From contig NZ_CP096276.1 in NCBI RefSeq assembly GCF_024662235.1, forward strand, positions 2,542,001 through 2,606,000: a stretch of 64,000 nt of DNA. The letters run 5' to 3'. The number at the start of each line of letters is the position of its first letter. The stretch's first letter is position 1. The notes beneath the pieces are model-generated. The model was not told the DNA's origin and ran no database searches. It was given only the letters and a program-made list of their open reading frames with translations. The position numbers and the translations under genes are program-made. Shown in pieces: positions 25,215 through 32,924 of this stretch. This stretch comes from Pimelobacter simplex (GTDB taxonomy: Bacteria; Actinomycetota; Actinomycetes; Propionibacteriales; Nocardioidaceae).

Positions 25215-26840
25215 TCAGCGGGAGGCGAGGATGCGCAGCTGCACCATCGCCTCGAACCGGTCCTCGGGATCGTCGAGGTCCATGCCGCTCACGTCCGCCA
25301 GTCGCCGCAGCCGGTAGCGCAGCGTGTTGGGGTGGATGAAGAGCACGGACGCGGCAGCTGTGACGTCGCCGAAGGCGTCGAGCCAGGCCTTGAGCGTCTC
25401 GATGAGGCCCGAGTCGTGGCTCTCGTCGTACTCGAGCAGGCACGCGATCGGTCCCGCGGGGCGATCTCCCCGCGCGACGGCCAGGTCGCGGAGCTCGAGG
25501 AGCAGCGACTGGGTCTGGACGTCGCTGAGGCGTGCGACCCGCCGCCCGGTCCGTCCGTCGCGCAGCACGTGCAGCACGCGGTCCGCGGAGGCCCGGGACA
25601 GGATCAGTGAGGTGATGTTGTCGGCCGGAGGCCCGACCGCGACCACCATGGGGAGACCGACACCCACCCGGTCGCAGAAGTCGTTGGCCAGGCGCACGGC
25701 CCGCTCCTCGGCGTCTCCGCCCAGGGGCACCAGTGCGTACACGGCGCTGCCGACCCTGGCCACGGCCGCGCTCGAGACCGCCGCGGAGAGGTGGACCGAG
25801 AAGGCATCGGTCAGCCGCTGCCAGTCAGCGGCCAGCGCCTGCTCGCGGCGATCACCCTCGTCGACGCGAAGCGCGGCCGCCAGGACCGTCAGCGTCTTGC
25901 CGGCCAACCCGAGCCGGGCCAGCGCGTCCCGGGAGCCGGAGGCACCTTCGAGGGTCGTCGCCACCAGGTCGGCCTGCAGCCGGCGTTGCGCATCGGCGCC
26001 GGCCCGCACCCTCAGCAGGTGCAGCGCGACCAGCTTGGCCGAGTCCTGGAACGCGGCGGAGCGCTCGGCCGTCAGCTCGCCGTCCATGGCGGCCCAGATC
26101 GAGCCGAGGACCTCGTCGCCGGCTCGGACGGCGATCGCCACCCGTTGCATGGCGTGCCCGGAGCCCATGCCCTCGGGGTTCACGACGACCGGTAGGTCCT
26201 GGCGGTAGAGCTCGCGGAAGACACCCCGCTCGGTGAGGCGACGGGTGTAGCGCTCGGGCACCTGCCTCCCGATCACCGTCTCCACCCGCGAGGCATCGGC
26301 CTCGTCCTGGCGGCCGGAGAACGCGAGCACCCGCGAGCTCCGGTCCTCGATCGTGACCGGGGCGTCGATCAGAGCGGCGACGGCGTTGGCGACGGCGAAC
26401 AGGTCACCCGACGGGATCCCGCCCAGCGACTCCTTCTCCGACACCCCGACGTCGCCCTCGGCGAGGACCGAACGGAGCAGGGCGTTGAGCTGGGTCCAGG
26501 TGGCTCCGCGGCGCAGCCCCAGCAGGGCGACGCCGCTCTCCTCGACGGCAGCGCTGATCTCCGGGGTCACGGCCACCGGAGCACGGACGACGACCCCGAC
26601 GGCCTGATGACGCCCGAGGTCCCGCACGAGCGTCGCCAGGCTGTCGCTCGATGCTCCGACGGCGAGGACGAGTGCGCCGATCGGGTAGATCGGCTCATCG
26701 TCAGGGTCGTGGATGATGACGCCGCCGATGTCGCCCTCGTGCTCCGGATCTCCGTGGACGAGCTCGAGAAGGGTGTCGCCGAGATCGTCGAGCACGCGGC
26801 CCAGGCTGGCGCGTGGCCTCTGTCCCATGGTCGCGAGCAT
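25215..26840 (-). CDS. PucR-family transcriptional regulator
   Basis: The 541-residue protein has a variable N-terminal sensing domain (residues about 1-130), a middle GGDEF-like/CdaR domain and a C-terminal PucR helix-turn-helix: LKAWLDAFGDVTAAASVLFI followed by HPNTLRYRLRRLADVSG. PucR/CdaR regulators control catabolic genes such as purine or D-glucarate use. ATG 26840 is chosen; the frame is open to 27011 but that part overlaps the GNAT gene. It is the last gene of the eight-gene peptide operon (67 bp after GNAT) and is the best candidate for its regulator. Confidence 0.92.
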   Translation of the reverse strand: MLATMGQRPRASLGRVLDDLGDTLLELVHGDPEHEGDIGGVIIHDPDDEPIYPIGALVLAVGASSDSLATLVRDLGRHQAVGVVVRAPVAVTPEISAAVEESGVALLGLRRGATWTQLNALLRSVLAEGDVGVSEKESLGGIPSGDLFAVANAVAALIDAPVTIEDRSSRVLAFSGRQDEADASRVETVIGRQVPERYTRRLTERGVFRELYRQDLPVVVNPEGMGSGHAMQRVAIAVRAGDEVLGSIWAAMDGELTAERSAAFQDSAKLVALHLLRVRAGADAQRRLQADLVATTLEGASGSRDALARLGLAGKTLTVLAAALRVDEGDRREQALAADWQRLTDAFSVHLSAAVSSAAVARVGSAVYALVPLGGDAEERAVRLANDFCDRVGVGLPMVVAVGPPADNITSLILSRASADRVLHVLRDGRTGRRVARLSDVQTQSLLLELRDLAVARGDRPAGPIACLLEYDESHDSGLIETLKAWLDAFGDVTAAASVLFIHPNTLRYRLRRLADVSGMDLDDPEDRFEAMVQLRILASR

Positions 26841-26907
26841 AGGCCGCACGATCACCCGGGGATCCGCTCGACCAGGATCCGCTCGCGGGCAGCGTCGCGG
26901 ACGAGCG

Positions 26908-27714
26908 TCACGGCTGCGCGGCTTCGGCGGCGGGGACGAGCACGTAGCCCGCAGCACGGTCGAAACCGACGATGCGGCCGCCGCCGGCAAGGTGCGCCGC
27001 GAGCTCCGCACGCACCTCGAGCCTCCAGGCCCGGCTCTCCGCCGGAGAGGCCAGGCGCAGCGACTCGATGTCCGCGGGTACGGCGACGCGGATCGCGCCC
27101 GCCGGAGTGACCGGCTCCCTCCGCACGCCCCGGCACGCCGCGACCACCTCGGGCGAGGTGAGGTCCCAGGTCACCAGCAGCCGGTCGGTGTCGTCCCCGC
27201 CGTTGATGACGTCGTGCATCTCGCCGTAGAAGTTGGTGAGGTACTCGGCCGGCAGTGCGCCGAGCTTGACGAGGTTGAAGTGGGCGTTGCGGGCCACCAA
27301 GGGGTCGTAGGTCCACTCGATGATGCCGATGTCGCGGGACAGAGCCCAGGCCCGCTGGTGGAGCTTGAGGGCATAGCCGACGTGACGACCGGCGGCCGAC
27401 GGGGAGACACCCGCGATGTGGCTGTGCAGGATGCGGGTGTTGGGCGACGCGTGGAAGCCGACGCACGCGCCGACCAGCTCGTCACCGTCATAGGCCCCGC
27501 CGATGTAGTTGTCGGCCTTGCCGAGCGCCCGCAGGAGCTCGGAGCTGATCGGCGGGTTGTCCGGACGGCCCCAGATGAGGGCCAGCAGGTCGGTGACCTC
27601 GTTGATCTCGTCGATCTCGGTCAGGTTGCGGATGGTCACACCCGACGCGCGCTCTGCGGCGGCGGCCGAGGCCTCCGCCTCGGTGACGTCGGGGTTGACG
27701 GGTGCTCTGGTCAT
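26908..27714 (-). CDS. GNAT-fold acyltransferase, candidate D-amino acid N-succinyltransferase
   Basis: The 268-residue protein belongs to the larger GNAT-like group (COG3375 type): NYIGGAYDGDELVGACVGF, HSHIAGVSPSAAGRHVGYALKLHQRAWAL (acyl-CoA binding motif region) and ARNAHFNLVKLGA. In Geobacillus kaustophilus a related GNAT succinylates D-amino acids beside NSAR and an M20 desuccinylase. The same trio is here, which is the basis for the call; family alone would only give 'acyl-CoA transferase'. Its ATG overlaps the M20 stop by 4 bp. It is cytoplasmic. Confidence 0.78.
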   Translation of the reverse strand: MTRAPVNPDVTEAEASAAAAERASGVTIRNLTEIDEINEVTDLLALIWGRPDNPPISSELLRALGKADNYIGGAYDGDELVGACVGFHASPNTRILHSHIAGVSPSAAGRHVGYALKLHQRAWALSRDIGIIEWTYDPLVARNAHFNLVKLGALPAEYLTNFYGEMHDVINGGDDTDRLLVTWDLTSPEVVAACRGVRREPVTPAGAIRVAVPADIESLRLASPAESRAWRLEVRAELAAHLAGGGRIVGFDRAAGYVLVPAAEAAQP

Positions 27715-28832
27715 GCGCTCTCCTCGAGAAGCTCGGCGACCAGCGCCTGCAGCAGGATGGTGCGATCGACCAGGCGGTCGACCACGACGTGTTCGCTGTC
27801 GGCGTGCGCTCCGCCGCCGACGGCACCCAGGCCGTCGAGGGTGGGCGTCCCGACGCCTGCGGTGAAGTTGCCGTCCGAGGCGCCGCCGACCGCGGTCGCG
27901 CTGACGGGCGGCTGGCCGAGAGCCTCGGCGAGGCGAGAGGCACGCGCGAACAGCTCGCGGGAGGACGACTCCTCCAGGGGCGGGCGGTTGATCCCGCCAC
28001 GCACGCTGATCGACGCTCCGGGCAGCGTGGTCGTCAGGGCACGGATCGCGGCATCGACGCGCTCCTGCTCCGCGACGGTCCAGGCGCGTACGTCGACCGA
28101 GACCGAGGCCGACGCCGGGACGGTGTTGAGCGTCGTCCCGGCGTTCGACGCCGTCGGGGTCACCGTCGTACCGGCCTCCGGGTCGCTCAAGGCTCCGAGG
28201 GCGAGGACCTGGTGAGCGAGCTCGACGCCGGCGTTGATGCCCTTCTCCGGCTCCAGTCCCGCATGGGCCGCGCGGCCCGTCAGGTGGATCTCGTACATCG
28301 AGGTGCCCTTGCGGGCGGTCTTGAGCGCGCCGCCGTCGGCGGACGCCTCGAGCACGAGCGCAGCGACCGCGCCTCGTGCCTCCTCCTCGATCAGGCTGCG
28401 CGAGGTCGGCGATCCGATCTCCTCGTCACCCGTGACCAGGACGGTCACGCCGGCCCGGCCGGCCTCCCCGAGGGCGGCCACCGTGTGCATCGCCATCACG
28501 AGCCCGGCCGACATGTCGAAGCAGCCCGGGCCGCGCAGCACCCCGTCCACGACGGAGAACGGCTGACGAGCCAGGGTGCCGAGCGGCCACACCGTGTCGT
28601 GGTGGCCGACCAGGAGCACCTTGGTCGGCCCGTGGCGCCACACCAGGTGGGTGCAACCGTCGATCACGATCCGCTCGGGCTCGGCACCCATCCGGGACGC
28701 ACCGATCCGCGCCACCACGTCGGCCGATCGGCCCACGGCCTCGAGATCGCTCGACGGAGACTCGCACTCGATCAGCTCGCGCAGGTCGGCGAGCACCAGG
28801 TCGAGTGCCACGCCGGGGGTGGATACGGTCAT
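27711..28832 (-). CDS. M20-family metallo-amidohydrolase, candidate N-succinyl-L-amino acid hydrolase
   Basis: The 373-residue protein shows the M20 metal-site pattern: LLVGHHDTVWPLG, RGPGCFDMSAG (bridging Asp), TGDEEIGSPTS (catalytic and metal Glu), LEASADGG and a late GGGAHADSEHVVV histidine. The dimerisation lid with GRAAHAGLEPEKGINA is complete. M20 enzymes cleave N-acyl amino acids or dipeptides. ATG 28832 is chosen since the S9-S12 stop lies one base upstream; a longer open frame is a shadow. Together with the GNAT and NSAR it forms the D-to-L conversion set, the hydrolase being the step expected to be L-specific. Confidence 0.85.
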   Translation of the reverse strand: MTVSTPGVALDLVLADLRELIECESPSSDLEAVGRSADVVARIGASRMGAEPERIVIDGCTHLVWRHGPTKVLLVGHHDTVWPLGTLARQPFSVVDGVLRGPGCFDMSAGLVMAMHTVAALGEAGRAGVTVLVTGDEEIGSPTSRSLIEEEARGAVAALVLEASADGGALKTARKGTSMYEIHLTGRAAHAGLEPEKGINAGVELAHQVLALGALSDPEAGTTVTPTASNAGTTLNTVPASASVSVDVRAWTVAEQERVDAAIRALTTTLPGASISVRGGINRPPLEESSSRELFARASRLAEALGQPPVSATAVGGASDGNFTAGVGTPTLDGLGAVGGGAHADSEHVVVDRLVDRTILLQALVAELLEESA

Positions 28833-28833
28833 G

Positions 28834-31800
28834 TCAGGCCTTCCTCGGGGTGGCACGCAGGCCGATGTGGATGCCCTGCTCACCGGTCGGCAAGTCGTAG
28901 AAGCTGACACGGACCCAGTCCGTCGCCCCGGATGCCTGGATGGCGTACACGCCATCGACGACCGGCACGACCGTGTAGGTCTCCACCGCAGGAAGGACGT
29001 CGGCAAGCGGCCCCTTGAGCGTGGTTCGCAGGACCGGCTCGCCCTCCTCGAGGAGGAACTCCACCAGGAGCTCCCCGCGTTCATACCGGCCCAGGTAAGG
29101 CGAGTGGTTGACGACCGGCGGCTCGACGGGCGGAGCGAACCGGGCGGGGAGGTGGACGTCGGCCAGCTCGCTGAAGATCTCCTCGTAGAGCTCGGTGTAG
29201 AGGTCGCGGGTGCTCCCCCCGTTCGTGAGGAGCGTGACGGCGATCCCAGCCTCAGGAAGGATCCGCAGGAAGGCGGCCTGCCCGATGGTGTTCCCGTCGT
29301 GGCCGTAGGTGGGGTGACCGTTCCAGTCGAAGCGGAACCAGGCCAGACCCCGCGTCTCGCCCATCAGCAGCTGCTCCACACCGGGGACCTGGTCGGCGTT
29401 CATCGCCGCCACGCTGTCCTGCGACACCACCCGGGTGCCATCGGCGGCCACCCCGCCCATCAGGTGCAGACGGGCGAATGCCAGGACGTCGGCGACAGTC
29501 GAGGTGATGAGCCCGGCCGGACCGACCGACCGCGGCAGCATCGCGACCCCGGCCGGCTCGGGATCCGGCAGGCCCACGAGGTGCCCCATGGCATGGGGGA
29601 ACACCATCGCCTCCTCCGGCAGCGTGACCGTGCGGGTCAGCCCCAGCGGGGCGAAGAGCCGCTCCCGCATCGCCTGGTCCCAGGTGAGTCCGGTGGTCAC
29701 CTCGATGACCCGGCCCAGGAGGGAGAACGCCGAGTTGCTGTAGGACCAGGTCGCCCCGACCGGGTGGATCTGGTCGACGTCGGCCAGCACGGCGGCATAC
29801 TTCTCCAGGCAGTCGTCGCCACGCCCGGTGTCGACGAAGACATCGCCCTCGATGCCGCTCGTGTGGGTCAGCAGGTGCCAGATGGTGACCTTGGCCGCGG
29901 CCTCCTCGTCCTTGAGCCTCAGCTCCGGGAGGATCTCGGTCACCGGGGTGTGCAGCGTGAAGGCGTCCTCGTCGATCAGCTGCATGATGACCGTGGCGGT
30001 CCACACCTTCGTGATCGAGCCGATCTGCCACAGGGCATCGGTCGTCGCCGGGGCGCCCGAGGCGGCGTGCAGCACACCGGTGGCGGCGTACGCCGTCTCG
30101 TCGGGCGCACCGTCGACCCCCAGGCGGAGGATGCCGAGCTGGGCGCCGGGGACCTGGTGCCTCGCGGCCAGCCTCTCCAGCCGCCGAGCCCAGTGCTCGG
30201 CGTCGATCCTGGCCGGACGCGGACCGGCCGCGTTGCCGGCGTACCGCTCCACCCAGTCGACGACGCGGCGGCCGTAGTCCTGGCGGTGGGAGGGCCGACC
30301 GGTGATCAGGAAGTTGTGCGAGGCGCCCGGGTAGAGGACGAGGCCGGTCGGCACGCCACGCTCGCGCAGGGCGGCGTGCCACTGCTCCGCCTGACCGACC
30401 GGGCACCGTACGTCGGCCGCGCCGTGCAGCACGAGGGAGGGCGTGGTCACCTGGTCGACCCGCGGGTACGGCGACATCTCCGCCAGCCCGACAGGGTCCT
30501 GCCAGGGCAGGGAGCTGAACTCCAGGGCGCTCAGGTAGTGGCCGAGGTCGCTGGTTCCGCCCATGCTGATCACGTCGGCGATCGCACCGCCCGGGACGGC
30601 CGCGGCGAAGCGGGTGTCGCGGCTGGTGAGGTAGCAGGTCATGTAGCCGCCGTAGCTGTAGCCGGTGACGCCCAGCCGCGCCGGGTCCGCGATCCCCTCG
30701 GCCACGAGGAGGTCGACGGGCTCGAGGAAGTCGTTCGCGTCGGTGACGCCCCATCCGCCGAAGAGGGCGTCGTAGTGCTTCTCGCCGTAGCCGTCGGAGC
30801 CGCGCGGGTTGAGGATCAGCACGGTCCAGCCGCGGGCCACCAGCTCCTGGTGGTAGAGGTGCACCTCGTCGGCCGCGGCGTTCCACGCGTTGTGCGGGCC
30901 GCCGTGGATGTCGAGCAGCAGGGGTCCCGGGCCGGACGTGGACTCGTCACGCATCAACCAGCCCTCGACGACGGTGCCGTCGGAGATGGTGAACTCGCGA
31001 GGGGTGCGCTCGTAGAGCTCGACCTCCGCAAGGCTCTCGCCGTGGTGGGTCACCGTGGTCTCGGCGCCGGTCGCCAGGTCGAGCGTGACGATCTCGCCGA
31101 ACGAGGTGGGCGTGGCGAGCGCGAAGGCGACCCGCTGTCCCGCGACGGACACCTGGCTGACGACGTGCCCCGCTCCCCCGTGCACGAGCCGCGGAGCGCC
31201 ACCGCCCAGGCCGACGGCGTACAGGTGCGTGCAACCGCGGTCGCGGACGCAGAACAGCACCTCGTCGCCCACCACCTGCGGCACCGTTCCGGGGTACGCC
31301 GGCGCGCCGGGCATGACGTTGCGGTCGAGGCCGGCCGCGAGGTCGGTGAGCTCGCCGGTGGCGAGGTCGACGCGGAACAGCCCGGCGTGGCCGCGCGGCT
31401 CCCCGCGGTGGCCGACGACGAGCAGGGAGCCGCCGTCGGGGGTGAAGCCGGCCGTCGCCATGCTCCCCTCGGCCACGACGACGCGCGGGGCGGCGTGGGA
31501 GCCGGTCACCGCGAGGGAGAAGACCGCACTCGACGCCACGAGGTCGGAGTCGCCGTCGGCCTTCGCCGTGTAGACCAGCGTCGCGCCGTCCGGCGACCAC
31601 GCCGGGTTCTGGGCGTGGTGACGGCCCTCGGTGACCTGGCGGACCTCGCCCGTGGCGATCTCCGCCAGGTGGATCTGCGTGCGCACGGTGCCGACGAAGC
31701 CCATGCCGTCGATCTGGTAGTCGAGTCGCTCGCTGACGATCGGCGCATCCGCGCGCCGGGCACGGTCGGCGTCGGTCTCCTCCGCGGTGGCGACGCGGTC

Positions 31801-32172
31801 CACGGGCGCGCTGAAGGCGATCGCCGAGCCGTCGGGGCTCCACACCGGTGCGCCGGCGCCGAGCGGGAGCGTGGTGAGCTGCACCGGCTCTCCCCCGGAC
31901 ATCGGGAGCAGCCAGACCTGCTGGTCGCGCACGTAGGCGATCGTCGAGCCGTCGGGCGACCAGGCGGGGGCGGTGTCCGAGCCTCCGCGGGTGAGCCGCC
32001 GGGGCGCCCCGTCGTCGTCGAGGTCCGTGATCCACAGCTGGGTGACCGGCTGGTCCGCTGCGAGGTCCTGGGTCGTCACCACGTGGACGAGGCGACGGTG
32101 GTCCGGCGAGAGCGCCGGCTGGGACGCGACGGCCAGCTCGGCCAGGTCGTCGATGGCCATCCTGCGGGTCAT
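28834..32172 (-). CDS. Fusion of an S9 prolyl-oligopeptidase-type peptidase with an S12 serine hydrolase
   Basis: The 1112-residue single frame carries two complete enzymes. Residues about 1-390 form a TolB/PD40 beta-propeller (repeats such as APAWSPDGSTIAYV and PAWSPDGATLVY). Residues about 400-655 are an alpha/beta hydrolase with LDIHGGPHNAW, nucleophile S506 in GYSYGGYM, and a late histidine in PGASHNFLI. Residues about 665-1112 are an S12 domain with S719-x-x-K722 in IGSITKVW, YSN in TWSYSNSAFSLLG and HDG in YGHDGNTIG. No signal peptide is seen. It lies 11 bp after dppF and one base before the M20 gene. I know of no characterised protein with this order of domains. Confidence 0.92.
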   Translation of the reverse strand: MTRRMAIDDLAELAVASQPALSPDHRRLVHVVTTQDLAADQPVTQLWITDLDDDGAPRRLTRGGSDTAPAWSPDGSTIAYVRDQQVWLLPMSGGEPVQLTTLPLGAGAPVWSPDGSAIAFSAPVDRVATAEETDADRARRADAPIVSERLDYQIDGMGFVGTVRTQIHLAEIATGEVRQVTEGRHHAQNPAWSPDGATLVYTAKADGDSDLVASSAVFSLAVTGSHAAPRVVVAEGSMATAGFTPDGGSLLVVGHRGEPRGHAGLFRVDLATGELTDLAAGLDRNVMPGAPAYPGTVPQVVGDEVLFCVRDRGCTHLYAVGLGGGAPRLVHGGAGHVVSQVSVAGQRVAFALATPTSFGEIVTLDLATGAETTVTHHGESLAEVELYERTPREFTISDGTVVEGWLMRDESTSGPGPLLLDIHGGPHNAWNAAADEVHLYHQELVARGWTVLILNPRGSDGYGEKHYDALFGGWGVTDANDFLEPVDLLVAEGIADPARLGVTGYSYGGYMTCYLTSRDTRFAAAVPGGAIADVISMGGTSDLGHYLSALEFSSLPWQDPVGLAEMSPYPRVDQVTTPSLVLHGAADVRCPVGQAEQWHAALRERGVPTGLVLYPGASHNFLITGRPSHRQDYGRRVVDWVERYAGNAAGPRPARIDAEHWARRLERLAARHQVPGAQLGILRLGVDGAPDETAYAATGVLHAASGAPATTDALWQIGSITKVWTATVIMQLIDEDAFTLHTPVTEILPELRLKDEEAAAKVTIWHLLTHTSGIEGDVFVDTGRGDDCLEKYAAVLADVDQIHPVGATWSYSNSAFSLLGRVIEVTTGLTWDQAMRERLFAPLGLTRTVTLPEEAMVFPHAMGHLVGLPDPEPAGVAMLPRSVGPAGLITSTVADVLAFARLHLMGGVAADGTRVVSQDSVAAMNADQVPGVEQLLMGETRGLAWFRFDWNGHPTYGHDGNTIGQAAFLRILPEAGIAVTLLTNGGSTRDLYTELYEEIFSELADVHLPARFAPPVEPPVVNHSPYLGRYERGELLVEFLLEEGEPVLRTTLKGPLADVLPAVETYTVVPVVDGVYAIQASGATDWVRVSFYDLPTGEQGIHIGLRATPRKA

Positions 32173-32183
32173 GGGGAGGCTCC

Positions 32184-32924
32184 TCAGGCAGTGCGGTGAT
32201 GACGGCCGGGCACGGCCGCCACCAGACGCTGGGTGTAGGGGTGGGTGGGACGCTCGAGGACGTCGGCGGTCGGGCCCTGCTCGACGATGCGGCCCTGGTA
32301 CATGACGGCGACGTGGCTCGCGACGTACCGGACGACGGCGAGGTTGTGGGAGATGAAGAGCATCGACAGGCCGAGCTCGCGCTGCATCTCGCGCACCAGG
32401 TTGAGAACGGCACCCTGCACGGAGACGTCGAGCGCCGAGGTGATCTCGTCGGCGATCACGACCTCCGGGCGTCCGGCCAGCGCACGCGCGAGCGCGACCC
32501 GCTGGCGCTGTCCCCCGGAGAGCTGGCGCGGCAGGCTCGTGGCCCGGGCCGGGTCGAGGTGGACGAGCTCGAGGAGCCGGGTGATCTCGGCCCGGCGCGC
32601 TGCCCGGCCGAGCCGGTCGGGAATCGCCTCCGCGATGCTCTCGCCGACCGTCATCCGCGGGTCGAGGGAGGAGTAGGGGTCCTGGAAGACGATCTGCAGC
32701 GGTCGGTGGCGGCCCCGCGGCTTCACCTCGGCGCCGTCGAGCAGGATGCGGCCGGCGCTGATCGGCGCCAGCCCCACGGCGGCCCGCGCCAGCGTGGACT
32801 TGCCGGAGCCGGACTCGCCGACCAGACCGACGACCTGGCCGTCGGCGACGGTCAGGGTGACGTCCCGCAGCACCGTGGAGGCGCCGTACTTGACGCTGAC
32901 GTTGTCGAAGTCGAGCGTGCTCAC
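32184..32924 (-). CDS. dppF: Peptide ABC transporter ATP-binding protein (DppF/OppF type)
   Basis: The 246-residue ATPase has Walker A GESGSGKST, Q-loop IVFQDPYSSLDPRM, signature LSGGQRQRVALARAL, Walker B VVIADEITSALD and the H-loop ISHNLAVV. The Q-loop sequence and the C-terminal THPYTQRLVAAVPG are typical of dipeptide/oligopeptide importers. The iron-sulfur cysteine extension seen in many DppF proteins is missing, so it is short. Its GTG overlaps the DppCD stop by 4 bp. Confidence 0.92.
   Translation of the reverse strand: MSTLDFDNVSVKYGASTVLRDVTLTVADGQVVGLVGESGSGKSTLARAAVGLAPISAGRILLDGAEVKPRGRHRPLQIVFQDPYSSLDPRMTVGESIAEAIPDRLGRAARRAEITRLLELVHLDPARATSLPRQLSGGQRQRVALARALAGRPEVVIADEITSALDVSVQGAVLNLVREMQRELGLSMLFISHNLAVVRYVASHVAVMYQGRIVEQGPTADVLERPTHPYTQRLVAAVPGRHHRTA

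Noticed and set aside
28576..32199. 1207-codon open frame on the plus strand
   Set aside because: It is the antisense shadow of the S9-S12 fusion gene; the translation is low-complexity Arg/Asp/Gly/Val-rich and has no family motifs.
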